Shown here in pieces: positions 31,587 through 40,006 of a stretch of 64,000 bases of DNA (the stretch's first letter is position 1; each line of letters starts with the position of its first letter). The notes under the pieces are model-generated. The model worked only from the letters and a program-made list of their open reading frames with translations, made no database searches and was not told the origin of the DNA. Both the position numbers and the translations under genes were made by a program. This DNA comes from Hamadaea sp013361475 (GTDB lineage: Bacteria > Actinomycetota > Actinomycetes > Mycobacteriales > Micromonosporaceae). The stretch covers positions 248,001-312,000 of the forward strand of contig NZ_JBFAHM010000006.1 of NCBI RefSeq assembly GCF_040654195.1, given 5' to 3'.

Positions 31587-32357
31587 TCAGGTGGCCGGGG
31601 CATTCACCGTCAAGAATTCGGCGATCTTCGCCCGCAGCGGCCGGACGCCGACCGTCGGATCCGTCAGCCACAGCCCGTGGTTCGCCGAGGCCTCCCCGAG
31701 CAGCAGCGTACGCGGCACGCTGGTGGGCGTGGCGTCGTAGAGCTGCTTGGCGGCGTCGGCGAAGCTGCTCTCGTACTCGCCGGCGGTGTAGAACACCGGG
31801 CTCGTGAGCTTGGCCGCGGCCGGCAACGCGTTGTCCGCGCCGAACGAGGTCGGAGCGGACAGGCTCACCACCGCCTTCGGCGGCGGGGTCAGCTGCGGCG
31901 CGGCGGCCACCGATGCGGTCGCCCCCATCGACCCGCCGATCAGGACGATGGCGGAGGCCCCGTCCTTGCGGAGGAACGTGGCGGCCGCGACGACCTGGCG
32001 CGCCTGCGGGACGGCCGCCGATCCGGGCGACGCGCCGAACCCGGCGAAGTCGAAGACCAGCGCCCGGTAGCCCCGCCCGGCCAGCTCCTTCGCGTACGGC
32101 ATGCCTTGGCAGACGTCGCCGCCGTTCATGTGCGAGATGACGATGCCGGTCGGCCCGTCGCCGAAGACGAGACCGTAGAGGTCGGCGCTCTCGTCTCCGC
32201 CGAAGTGGACCGGCCGCCCGGCCGCGGCGGCCTCCTCGCAGTTGCCGCCGGCCCGGGGACCGGAGGGTTCGGCCGTGGGCTTGTCATCGCCGCCGCAGGC
32301 GGACACCGCCAGCACCGACAGCAGTGCGACGTAGGGGATCACTTTCGTGAGCTTCAT
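31587..32357 (-). CDS. Lipoprotein alpha/beta hydrolase
   Basis: A 256-residue exported hydrolase. The signal MKLTKVIPYVALLSVLAVSAC ends in a lipobox (VSAC, Cys21), so it should be lipid-anchored outside the membrane. The fold shows ALVFDFAGFGASPGS, then IVLIGGSMGATAS as the nucleophile elbow (GGSMG, Ser about residue 144), and a late histidine in SANHGLWL (about 228). It resembles dienelactone-hydrolase-like enzymes. Upstream, 14 bp before the ATG, is a CebR-like palindrome. The longer open frame upstream belongs to another gene. Confidence 0.85.
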   Translation of the reverse strand: MKLTKVIPYVALLSVLAVSACGGDDKPTAEPSGPRAGGNCEEAAAAGRPVHFGGDESADLYGLVFGDGPTGIVISHMNGGDVCQGMPYAKELAGRGYRALVFDFAGFGASPGSAAVPQARQVVAAATFLRKDGASAIVLIGGSMGATASVAAAPQLTPPPKAVVSLSAPTSFGADNALPAAAKLTSPVFYTAGEYESSFADAAKQLYDATPTSVPRTLLLGEASANHGLWLTDPTVGVRPLRAKIAEFLTVNAPAT

Positions 32358-32370
32358 GAGCGAAGGACGC

Positions 32371-32384
32371 TGGAAGCGCTCCCA
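32371..32384 (-). promoter_or_regulatory. LacI-type (CebR/CelR-like) operator
   Basis: TGGAAGCGCTCCCA differs by one base from TGGGAGCGCTCCCA, the box bound by cellobiose-responsive LacI regulators in Thermobifida (CelR) and Streptomyces (CebR). It lies just upstream of the lipoprotein hydrolase start. Confidence 0.5.
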
Positions 32385-32444
32385 TAAGTTGCGTCCACAG
32401 CGGAGATTCTCACGATCCGGTACGCAGGCGTACTGTCGGCAGTC

Positions 32445-33221
32445 ATGACGGACGTGTGGTCGGCGGGCGACGCGTACGAGGCCTATGTGGGCCGATGGAG
32501 CCGGGTGGTCGCCGCGGTCTTCGTGCCCTGGCTCGGCGTACGCCCCAGCGCGAAGTGGCTCGACGTGGGCTGCGGCACCGGCGCACTGACCGGTGCGGTG
32601 TTGACCCTGGCCGAACCGGCGAGCGTCGTCGGGGTGGATTCGTCGATGGGCTTCCTGGGCGTGGCCCGGGAACGGGTCACCGACCCCCGCGCGGAGTTCT
32701 ACCTGGGTGACGCCCGCGAGCTGAGGTTGCCGAGTTCGGCGTACGACGCGGTGGTCAGCGGGCTCGCGATCAACTTCGTGCCCGAGCCTGGGGCGGCGCT
32801 CACCGAGTTCACCCGGGTCGCCGCGCCCGGCGCGGTCGTCGCGGCCTACGTCTGGGATTACGCCGAGGGCATGCAGCTCATGCGGCACTTCTGGGCGGCC
32901 GCCGTAGCGCTCGACCCCGGCGCCGAGCGGTTCCACGAGGGATCGCGGTTCGCGTTGTGCCATCCCGATCCGCTTCGCGCTCTGTGGACCGGCGCCGGGC
33001 TGGGCGACGTCGTGGTCGACTCGATCGAGATCCCGACCGTGTTCCCCACGTTCGCCGACTATTGGGAGCCCTTCCTCGGCGGGCAGGGACCCGGTCCCGC
33101 GTACGCCATGTCGCTGGACGAGCAGCGCCGAGCCGGCCTGCGCGAGGAGCTGCGCGGCCGGCTCGGCGACGGTCCGATCGAGCTCACCGCCCGAGCCTGG
33201 GCGGTGCGGGGAACCCGCTAG
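32445..33221 (+). CDS. SAM-dependent class I methyltransferase
   Basis: A 258-residue methyltransferase. Motif I is WLDVGCGTGALTGAVL (about residues 38-53), with VVGVDSS, EFYLGDARELRLP and the post-motif YDAVVSGLAINFVPEP following. The small-molecule substrate is unknown. A 14-bp palindrome GTACGCAGGCGTAC (32420-32433) lies in the promoter, and TACTGT (32431-32436) could be a -10 for an almost leaderless start at ATG 32445. Confidence 0.87.
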   Translation: MTDVWSAGDAYEAYVGRWSRVVAAVFVPWLGVRPSAKWLDVGCGTGALTGAVLTLAEPASVVGVDSSMGFLGVARERVTDPRAEFYLGDARELRLPSSAYDAVVSGLAINFVPEPGAALTEFTRVAAPGAVVAAYVWDYAEGMQLMRHFWAAAVALDPGAERFHEGSRFALCHPDPLRALWTGAGLGDVVVDSIEIPTVFPTFADYWEPFLGGQGPGPAYAMSLDEQRRAGLREELRGRLGDGPIELTARAWAVRGTR

Positions 33222-33424
33222 TCCGCCCACTCGCACTGGATGCGGCGGACGCTCGGCGCGGAGACGAGCTGGGTGCCCGGCCGTCCCGGTACGCGGACGT
33301 TGACGAACCCGCCCTCGACCGCGAACCGGATGTCCTCGAGCCGATCGACCGGCTCGCCGGTCCGGTCGAGCAAGGTGTATCCGCCGACCAGTTCGATACT
33401 GCCCCGACGCCACTGCCGCTTCAT
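33218..33424 (-). CDS. Hypothetical protein
   Basis: A 68-residue protein, MKRQWRRGSIELVGGYTLL..., apparently all-beta, which I do not recognise. It sits between the methyltransferase (4-nt convergent overlap) and the AhpD-like gene, whose stop overlaps its ATG by 4 nt. It is thus probably the second gene of that TetR-controlled transcript. Confidence 0.6.
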   Translation of the reverse strand: MKRQWRRGSIELVGGYTLLDRTGEPVDRLEDIRFAVEGGFVNVRVPGRPGTQLVSAPSVRRIQCEWAD

Positions 33425-33969
33425 CGCGCGACCTCCTCGTCCGGCCCGGTGAGGGCGGGCGCGGCCGGGAAGTCCAGCTCCGGCTGCGCCAAGTGGTTGA
33501 AGTAGTTCGACAGGACGTTGAGCGCCACGTGCGCGACGACTTCGGCCGCCTCGGCGTCGGTCACCCCGGCCGCCCGAACCTCGGCGAGGGTGGCGTCGTC
33601 CACCTTTCCCCGCGTACGCATCACTTCGCGCGCCAGGCGCAGCACGGCCTCGGCGTGCGGGTCGGCGTCCTCGGCCACCCGGGTGGCCAGCAGCTCCTCA
33701 TCGGTCAGCTTCATCAGCTTGCCCCGGAAGGTGTGCGCGGCCACGCAGTAGTCGCAGCCGTTCTCCTGCGCGACGAGGAGGGCGAGTTGTTCGCGAATCC
33801 GGGCGCGCAGTTTGCCTTTGACGAGGTGCCCCCGCAGGGCGAGGTATCCCTCCAGGGCCGCCGGGCCGTTGGCCATGGTGGCGTACAGATTCGGAACTCT
33901 GCCCAGCTGCTCGCTGACCTTGTCGAGCAGGCCGGACGGGTCATCGGTGACAGGGTTGAGACGCGGCAT
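33421..33969 (-). CDS. Carboxymuconolactone decarboxylase family protein (AhpD-like)
   Basis: A 182-residue protein with the AhpD/CMD core: ALLVAQENGCDYCVAAHTFRGKLM (about residues 64-87) contains the redox CxxC and the following histidine. In AhpD these reduce peroxiredoxins. ATG 33969 has GGGGG 7 nt upstream; the GTG at 33972 is an alternative. Divergent from a TetR gene across two strong palindromes, so it is expected to be repressed by that TetR and induced by oxidative or electrophilic stress (inference). Confidence 0.88.
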   Translation of the reverse strand: MPRLNPVTDDPSGLLDKVSEQLGRVPNLYATMANGPAALEGYLALRGHLVKGKLRARIREQLALLVAQENGCDYCVAAHTFRGKLMKLTDEELLATRVAEDADPHAEAVLRLAREVMRTRGKVDDATLAEVRAAGVTDAEAAEVVAHVALNVLSNYFNHLAQPELDFPAAPALTGPDEEVAR

Positions 33970-33985
33970 CACTGGTCCCCCAAAA

Positions 33986-34031
33986 ACGGTACTGACTGGT
34001 TCCGTTTCTAGACGGTACCGATCGGTTCCGT
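33986..34031. promoter_or_regulatory. Two 20-bp TetR operators
   Basis: ACGGTACTGACTGGTTCCGT (33986-34005) and ACGGTACCGATCGGTTCCGT (34012-34031), 26 bp apart. Each is nearly self-complementary; the second has only two unpaired symmetry positions. They fill the gap between the AhpD-like and TetR genes. Confidence 0.75.
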
Positions 34032-34060
34032 CTTCGTCAAGATCCGGTTAGACTCGGGTC

Positions 34061-34618
34061 ATGGCCACCCGTGCCCGCGAACGCCTCCTCGACACCGCCG
34101 AGGAGCTCTTTTATGCCGACGGCATCCGTGCGGTCGGCCTCGAACGCATCCTGACCACGTCCGGCGTCGGCCGCGCGTCGTTCTATCGGCACTTCACCGG
34201 CAAGGACGAGCTGGTCGTCGCGGTGCTCCGGCGCCGGGACGAACGATGGCGGCAATGGCTGGCCGAGCGGGTGGCGGCGTTGGGCGGCGGGCCGCTCGCG
34301 GTCTTCGACGCGCTCGCCGAACGGTTCGCCCGCGCCGACTTCCGCGGCTGCGCCTTCATCAACACCATGATCGAGACGGCCGATCCGGAGAGCCCGGCCC
34401 ATCAGGTCGCCGCCGAGCACAAGGCGAAGGTGACGGCGTACGTCGAGGGGCTGCTGCGCGCGCACGGCGTACCCGACCCGGCGACGACCGCGCCGCAGTT
34501 CGTGCTGCTCATGGACGGCGCGACGGTGACCGCCCTCCGCGAACGCACGACCGAGCCCGCGGACCAGGCGCGTGCGCTGGCCCGCGGGCTCGTGCCGGAG
34601 CTCAGCAGGTCCCGTTGA
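34061..34618 (+). CDS. TetR family regulator
   Basis: A 185-residue TetR protein: RERLLDTAEELFYADGIRAVGLERILTTSGVGRASFYRHFTGKDELVVAVLRRRD is the DNA-binding domain (positions 5-60). The ligand domain contains DFRGCAFINTMIE, conserved in regulators of small-molecule stress genes. ATG 34061. It is divergent from the AhpD-like operon, with paired operators between them. The stop overlaps the convergent M23 gene by 17 nt. Confidence 0.88.
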   Translation: MATRARERLLDTAEELFYADGIRAVGLERILTTSGVGRASFYRHFTGKDELVVAVLRRRDERWRQWLAERVAALGGGPLAVFDALAERFARADFRGCAFINTMIETADPESPAHQVAAEHKAKVTAYVEGLLRAHGVPDPATTAPQFVLLMDGATVTALRERTTEPADQARALARGLVPELSRSR

Positions 34619-35768
34619 CCGTTCCGTTGCTGCCGGTCCAGACGAAGGCGTCGCTGATCCAGGTCCCGTCGGTGAGCTTGTTCCAGAGGCTCGTGGTGCC
34701 CCACCGTCCGGTGTGGGTGGTGCCGGTCGCCGAGCACGCGATCGACACGGTCGCCCCGTCGGCGACGCTGCCCACGATGGCGTAGCCGGTGCCGGGACCC
34801 GACCGCTTGTTGACCGCGCCGCCGCCGTTGGCGTCGATCACGCCCTGGGTCAGGCCGAGCGCGCCGTAGTTGTACAACGCTCCGCCGACGCCGACCTGCG
34901 CGCTGCCGTGCAGTGCCGAACCCTGGTAGACGGCGCCGCCCGACCGGATCACCCACTTGCCGAAGTTGTGGTCGGCGATCGGGACGTAGGCGCCGTTCTG
35001 CCGCAGGGCGAAGTGGACGTGCGCGCCGGTGGCCGAACCGCCGCACGAGACGTCTGTGCCGATGTTGCCGAGGAACGCGCCCTCCCCGACGGACAGCCCG
35101 TTCGCCGAGATGTTGTTGAACAGGTGGTAGTAGTCGGTCGCGTAGCCGCGATCGTGGACGACGCGGATCCAGCCCCGGCCGCTGCCGCACATCGTGTAGG
35201 CCAGCCCGGCTCGCGGGGCCAGCACCCGCCCGTCGCCGCCGGCCAGGTCGATCGAACTCCACGGGGCCTCACTGCCGCCCCACCCGTGCGGGCCGCCGGT
35301 CAGACTCCAGGACTGGCCCACCGCGTACGGCAGCCGCATGCCCGTCCGGAAGTCGCCACCGGCGTACTCCACTCTGGACGGAGTGGTGAAGACCTCACGT
35401 TCGGTCTGCGACAGCACGGCCGCGCCGCCCGCGAGGTCCGCGAAACCTCGGTCGCCCTCCAGCTCCACACGCCAGCCGCCGGCTTCGCGGTGCGCCAGGA
35501 AGAGCCAGCCCACGGGGTACGCGTCGGGCTGCGCGGGCGCCGTCAGGACGGCGCTGCCGAACGCCCAGCCGGAGCCGGCCCGGCGCTGAACGGTGACCTG
35601 CGTCCGGCTGCGCGCGGTCGCGGCCGGCGTCGTCGGGGTGTGACTCAGCAGCGCGGCCGTGACCGCGTCCGGCAGCGACGGTACGCCGGACGGCGCGGCC
35701 GCGGCCGGGCCGCCGGACAGCACGCCGCCCAGGGCGATCGCGAGGAGGAGGGGGTACGCCTTTGCCAT
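34602..35768 (-). CDS. Secreted M23 family peptidase-like protein with SH3 domain
   Basis: A 388-residue exported protein with a signal peptide (about residues 1-25, ending PAAAA). The middle has the lysostaphin-fold metal sites: SSIDLAG with the zinc aspartate, VVHDRGYATDYYHL, and TGAHVHFAL with the HxH. A C-terminal SH3-like domain (NKRSGPGTGYAIVGSVADGATVSI) follows. It should cut peptidoglycan cross-links or bind wall. The first zinc histidine is in GPHGWGGSEAPWSS. The gene is divergent from the XRE regulator across about 150 bp that hold no clear motif. Confidence 0.85.
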   Translation of the reverse strand: MAKAYPLLLAIALGGVLSGGPAAAAPSGVPSLPDAVTAALLSHTPTTPAATARSRTQVTVQRRAGSGWAFGSAVLTAPAQPDAYPVGWLFLAHREAGGWRVELEGDRGFADLAGGAAVLSQTEREVFTTPSRVEYAGGDFRTGMRLPYAVGQSWSLTGGPHGWGGSEAPWSSIDLAGGDGRVLAPRAGLAYTMCGSGRGWIRVVHDRGYATDYYHLFNNISANGLSVGEGAFLGNIGTDVSCGGSATGAHVHFALRQNGAYVPIADHNFGKWVIRSGGAVYQGSALHGSAQVGVGGALYNYGALGLTQGVIDANGGGAVNKRSGPGTGYAIVGSVADGATVSIACSATGTTHTGRWGTTSLWNKLTDGTWISDAFVWTGSNGTVNGTC

Positions 35769-35921
35769 ATGCGCTCCTTGGGGACGACCGCCGCACCTGG
35801 GGTCGCTCGCCCCGGCGGTCTTCTCAGCATCGACGCCGGATCACGGGGCTGGCCAGGGTCCCGATGTCCGTGGACAATCTCGATACCTCGATCTTTGCTG
35901 CACGCATCTGGCGGAGGACCC

Positions 35922-36632
35922 ATGGGACGTGCCGAACGCCCGCTGGACCCGGGCAGTGGTCTGCTCGGCCGGTTCGCCGCCGAGCTGCGGGCGCTGCGCG
36001 CCGACGCGGGCCGCCCCAGTTACCGGACGATGGCCGGACGAGTGCACTTCTCCCGATCCGCGCTCGCCCAGGCGGCGGGCGGCCGGGTGCTGCCGACGTT
36101 GCCGGTACTGCTCGGTTACGTCCAGGCGTGCGGCGGCGATCCGCAGGTCTGGCGTACGCGATGGGCCGAGGTCCGGGCCGGGCTGGAGGTCACCGCTCGC
36201 CCGGTGACGCCCGAGCTGGCCGCCTCGCCGTGGCCCTATCAGCCGCCCGACGACGGGGTCGATCCCGACGCGGCGGGCTGCGGACCGGACGCTGTCACCG
36301 CACACGCGCGCAAGATCGCCCTCCCCGGTACGCGGACCATCCTCGGCCGGGTGGAACTGCGGTACTCCCCCACCTATGGGGCGGCCTGGTCCCGCTTCTG
36401 GGGCTTCGGTCCCCTCGACCACCTGGCCTCCGAGCGTACGGTCGAGATCGAAGTGGCGGCGTGCCGGGTCAGCGACGGCGTCGCGGTCTCCTTCCGCACG
36501 GAGTACTGCTACGACTACCACTGGAGCGACCTGCTGCGCACCGGCGCTGGTCCGGTGTACGCCCAGGTGCGCCTGTACTGCGACGGCGGGCTGGTCGCGG
36601 CCGGGGAGAGCGACCGCATGCCGCTACCGTGA
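35922..36632 (+). CDS. XRE-like helix-turn-helix protein with DUF2690
   Basis: A 236-residue protein. The N-terminal ~75 residues (FAAELRALRADAGRPSYRTMAGRVHFSRSALAQAAGGRVLPTLPVLLGYVQACGGD, positions 19-73) are an XRE helix-turn-helix. From about residue 100 a DUF2690-type domain with cysteines (AAGCGPDAVTAHARK) follows. ATG 35922 has GGAGG at a good distance. No membrane helix separates the two parts, unlike many DUF2690 proteins. The 3' end overlaps the anchor protein gene by 9 nt. Confidence 0.82.
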   Translation: MGRAERPLDPGSGLLGRFAAELRALRADAGRPSYRTMAGRVHFSRSALAQAAGGRVLPTLPVLLGYVQACGGDPQVWRTRWAEVRAGLEVTARPVTPELAASPWPYQPPDDGVDPDAAGCGPDAVTAHARKIALPGTRTILGRVELRYSPTYGAAWSRFWGFGPLDHLASERTVEIEVAACRVSDGVAVSFRTEYCYDYHWSDLLRTGAGPVYAQVRLYCDGGLVAAGESDRMPLP

Positions 36633-37889
36633 CCAGTCGCGCCGCCGCCGCCCGACGATCAGGAATGTCACTCCCGCCATGAGCAGGCCCAGACTGGTCA
36701 CTCCGATGTAGACGACGGGCTGCCCGGTGTCCGGCAGGATCGGCCCACCCGGCGACGACGTGGGGGCGCTCGGCGTCGGCGCTCCAGTCGTCGGCTGCGT
36801 GGTGCCCGTGCTGGACGACGGCGTCGGAGTGATCTCGCCGCACTCGACCCTGCCGACGAACGGGAACAGGTGCACCTCGCCGCCGTCGACCCGGCCGCTG
36901 CCCATCACCAGCGACTTCACCACGACCGCACCCTCGATGTTGGTCGGGTTGAGGTCGACGAAGTCGGCCCCGGGCGCGTACAGGGTGCCTTCGAGCGAGT
37001 CCCCGCCGACGTGCTGCAGTGCGGTCGCGTCCGGGAAGTTCCACAGCATGTACGGCGCCTGCGCGCTGCCCGCCCCGGCCAGGTTCGGCGAGTCCCAGGC
37101 GAAGTCCCCGCCGACTCCCGTGGTGTCCACGTTGACGATCAACGGCATGTCCGCCGACGGCGGGTTCGTGAAGGTGATCTCGGCTAGGTTGTCGAGATCC
37201 TCCGCCGTGATGTTCAAGACGTTCGTCCGGCCCGGCGTCAGGGTCAGGAAGGCGTGCGTGTCGGCCGGATAAGGTTTGGTCAGCGGGTTGCCGGCCGCGT
37301 CCCGCAGGACGACGTTGTCCGGGCACTCGACCGCCATGCGCGTCGAGAGGCTGCGATAGGTCGGGAACAAACCGGCGACGTCCAACGGGATCGTCGGGCC
37401 GACCGAGGACGCCGGCTGGTGCACGGCCACCTCGAGGTTCGGCGTGGCGTTGTAGTCGTTGCTCGGCACGATCCGCGTCAACGTGTCCGCGTTGTTGTTG
37501 TCGGTGTCCTTGACGACCACGCCGGTCAGGTCGCCGATCTTCACGTATCCGCCGCCGGTCACGCGCAGTTCCCCGCCCGCCGTGCTGCCGGCGAGGTCGA
37601 CCCGGCCGTTCACGATGAGCGCGGTCGACGCCACGTCACCCGGCACGAGAAACGGGTCGGTGCTCTGGGTGAGCGTGGTGAACCCGCTGCCGAACCGCAG
37701 GTCCCCGCCGATCGCGACGGTCCCCTCGATCTCGTGCGCGATGAGGTCCGCGTCCTGCTCCACGAGCACGAGGAAGCCCTCGTTGCCCACCAACGGGTTC
37801 AGGACGACGGCGGCCTGGCTGCCGGTAGCCGGGAGGCCCAGCAGCAGAGCGGCGGTCGCCCCGGCGACCAGCCAAGATCTTGCGCGCAT
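36624..37889 (-). CDS. Choice-of-anchor A family surface protein with LPxTG signal
   Basis: A 421-residue wall-anchored protein. The signal peptide (about residues 1-27, ending GSQA) is followed by a long beta-rich domain with NPLVGNEGFLVLVEQDADL...EGTVAIGGDL at its start. Its late part reads LQHVGGDSLEGTLYAPGADFVDLNPTNIEGAVVVKS, the choice-of-anchor A fold. A Ser/Thr/Pro linker leads to LPDTG, a hydrophobic helix and RRRRDW, a complete sortase signal. It probably mediates attachment or spore-surface structure. The sortase is not in the window. Confidence 0.87.
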   Translation of the reverse strand: MRARSWLVAGATAALLLGLPATGSQAAVVLNPLVGNEGFLVLVEQDADLIAHEIEGTVAIGGDLRFGSGFTTLTQSTDPFLVPGDVASTALIVNGRVDLAGSTAGGELRVTGGGYVKIGDLTGVVVKDTDNNNADTLTRIVPSNDYNATPNLEVAVHQPASSVGPTIPLDVAGLFPTYRSLSTRMAVECPDNVVLRDAAGNPLTKPYPADTHAFLTLTPGRTNVLNITAEDLDNLAEITFTNPPSADMPLIVNVDTTGVGGDFAWDSPNLAGAGSAQAPYMLWNFPDATALQHVGGDSLEGTLYAPGADFVDLNPTNIEGAVVVKSLVMGSGRVDGGEVHLFPFVGRVECGEITPTPSSSTGTTQPTTGAPTPSAPTSSPGGPILPDTGQPVVYIGVTSLGLLMAGVTFLIVGRRRRDWSR

Positions 37890-38016
37890 CCGTCCTTATT
37901 AACAAATCGGGCATACCTCGCGTTTGCGGCTCGCCGCTGGAAACTCGGTTGTGTCCGGCGAACCCCGTTTGTTTCCCTGGTCGGCGTACGCGTCTGCCGA
38001 GACAGTAGGAGATCCG

Positions 38017-38139
38017 ATGCGAGCTGCATTCATGTCCATTCCGCTGCCCATGCCGTCCACGCAGAAGGACATGCCAGTTCGTGCCTACTCTTCGTCCAAC
38101 TTTGAATCTCGGGATCCTGGCGCATGTCGACGCCGGTAA
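38017..38139 (+). CDS. Candidate leader peptide upstream of the ribosome-protection gene
   Basis: A 40-codon frame with an ATG preceded by TAGGAGAT (spacing 4-5 nt), better than the site of the GTPase itself. Product MRAAFMSIPLPMPSTQKDMP... ends 59 nt inside the GTPase gene in another frame. Tetracycline ribosome-protection genes such as tet(M) are known to use leader frames for attenuation. No terminator hairpin is evident, so translational coupling is the more likely use if real. Confidence 0.35.
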   Translation: MRAAFMSIPLPMPSTQKDMPVRAYSSSNFESRDPGACRRR

Positions 38140-40006
38140 GACGAGCCTGACTGAGCGGCTGCTGCTGGCGGCCGGGGTGATCGACGTGTTGGGGAGCGTC
38201 GACGCCGGTAGTACGCAGACTGATTCGCTGGAGCTGGAACGGCGCCGGGGGATCACGATCAAGTCGGCGGTGGTGTCGTTCGTGGTGGACGGCACGGTCG
38301 TGAATTTGATCGATACTCCGGGGCATCCGGATTTCATCGCCGAGGTCGAGCGGGTGCTGGGTGTGCTCGACGGGGTGGTGCTGGTGGTGTCGGCGGTCGA
38401 GGGTGTGCAGGCGCAGACCCGGGTGTTGTTCCGCACGGTGCGCCGGTTGGGTTTGCCGGTGGTGGTGTTCGTGAACAAGACCGACCGGGCGGGTGCGGAT
38501 GTGCCGCGGGTGCTGGCGCAGATCCGGTCGCGGTTGAGTCCGGCGCTGGTGCCGATGCCGGTCGACGTGTCGTCGGCGGCTGATGTGTTGTCCCGGCATG
38601 ACGACGGTGTGTTGGCGTCGTTTGTGGATGGCACGCTGACGGAGGCGGGGATCCTGTCGTCGTTGCGGGTGTTGTCGCGGGCGGGTGTGGTGCAGGCGGC
38701 GTACGCGGGGTCGGCGATCACCGGTGACGGGGTGGATGTGCTGTTGCGGGGGTTGCCGGGGTTGTTGCCGTCGCGGTGTGCGCCGGTGGACGGTCCGGTG
38801 TCGGGGGTGGTGTTCAAGGTCGAGCGCGGTGTGAACGGGGAGAAGATCGCGTACACGCAGATCTTGTCCGGGAGTCTGCGGGTGCGTGACCGGATACCGG
38901 TACGCGGAGCCGAAGCGAAGGTGACCGCGATCCAGGTGTTCGACGACGGCGCCGCAGTCCCGCGAACGTCGGCCGAGGCCGGGCGGATCGCGAAGGTCTG
39001 GGGCCTGACCGACGTCCGCATCGGCGACACCCTCGGTTCCGTGCCGGCCGAAGGCGGGGGTCACTTCGCGCCGCCGACCCTGGAGACGGTCGTCGTGCCG
39101 GTCGACCCGGCCCACCAAGGTCGCTTGCATGTGGCGTTGACCCAGCTCGCCGAGCAGGACCCGCTCATCAACCTCCGCAAGGACGACGTCCGCCAGGAGT
39201 TCTTCCTGTCGCTCTACGGCGAGGTGCAGAAGGAGGTCATCCAGACCACCCTGGCCGAGCAGTACGCCCTGGACGTCGAGTTCCGGGAGACCACCACCCT
39301 GTGCATCGAACGGCCGGTGGCGAACGGAGCGGCCGTGGAGTTCATCGCCAAGGAGCCGAATCCCTTCCTGGCGACCGTCGGCCTCCGCGTCGACCCCGGC
39401 CCGCCCGGCAGCGGCGTCACCTTCCAGCTCGGCGTCGAACTCGGCTCGATGCCCTACTCGTTCTTCAAGGCGGTCGAGGAGACCGTCCACGAAACCCTGC
39501 AGCAGGGCCTGCACGGCTGGCCGGTGACCGACGTCGCGGTGACGATGACGCACTCCGGCTACTGGGCACGCCAGAGCCATGCGCACGGGACGTTCGACAA
39601 GAGCATGTCCAGCACGGCCGGGGACTTCCGCAACCTCACTCCCCTGGTCCTCCTGGCCGCGTTGCGGCAGGCGGGCACGGAGGTCCTCGAACCCGTGCAC
39701 CGATTCGACCTGGAGTTCCCGGTCGACGTACTCAGCGCGATCCCGGCCGCGCTGGCCCGCCTCGGCGCCACCCCGGGTACGCCGATCCTCCACGCCGACA
39801 CCTGCGTGCTCGACGGCCAGATCCCGGCTGCCCGCGTACACGAGGTTCAGGTGGCGCTCCCGGGCCTCACCCGGGGCGAGGGGGCGCTGGAGTTCGCGTT
39901 CTCCCACTACGAGCCGGTACGCGGCCCCGTGCCGAACCGTAGGCGGACCGACCACAACCCGCTGGACCGCAAGGAGTACCTGCTGCACGTCCAGCGCCGG
40001 GTCTAA
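38081..40006 (+). CDS. Otr(A)/Tet(M)-like ribosome-protection GTPase
   Basis: A 641-residue EF-G-like GTPase. G motifs: LGILAHVDAGKTSLTE (G1), RRRGITI (G2), LIDTPGHPDF (G3), VFVNKTDRAG (G4) and YAGSAIT (G5). The C-terminal region ends NRRRTDHNPLDRKEYLLHVQRRV, close to Streptomyces Otr(A). Such proteins displace tetracycline from the ribosome or act as housekeeping EF-G paralogues. GTG 38081 is the family-sized start (TTG 38102 is also possible). The first ~800 nt use TTG, GTG and GGT codons unlike the C-ending codons after about 38895, suggesting a mosaic gene. It overlaps the DUF402 gene by 4 nt. Confidence 0.88.
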   Translation: MPTLRPTLNLGILAHVDAGKTSLTERLLLAAGVIDVLGSVDAGSTQTDSLELERRRGITIKSAVVSFVVDGTVVNLIDTPGHPDFIAEVERVLGVLDGVVLVVSAVEGVQAQTRVLFRTVRRLGLPVVVFVNKTDRAGADVPRVLAQIRSRLSPALVPMPVDVSSAADVLSRHDDGVLASFVDGTLTEAGILSSLRVLSRAGVVQAAYAGSAITGDGVDVLLRGLPGLLPSRCAPVDGPVSGVVFKVERGVNGEKIAYTQILSGSLRVRDRIPVRGAEAKVTAIQVFDDGAAVPRTSAEAGRIAKVWGLTDVRIGDTLGSVPAEGGGHFAPPTLETVVVPVDPAHQGRLHVALTQLAEQDPLINLRKDDVRQEFFLSLYGEVQKEVIQTTLAEQYALDVEFRETTTLCIERPVANGAAVEFIAKEPNPFLATVGLRVDPGPPGSGVTFQLGVELGSMPYSFFKAVEETVHETLQQGLHGWPVTDVAVTMTHSGYWARQSHAHGTFDKSMSSTAGDFRNLTPLVLLAALRQAGTEVLEPVHRFDLEFPVDVLSAIPAALARLGATPGTPILHADTCVLDGQIPAARVHEVQVALPGLTRGEGALEFAFSHYEPVRGPVPNRRRTDHNPLDRKEYLLHVQRRV

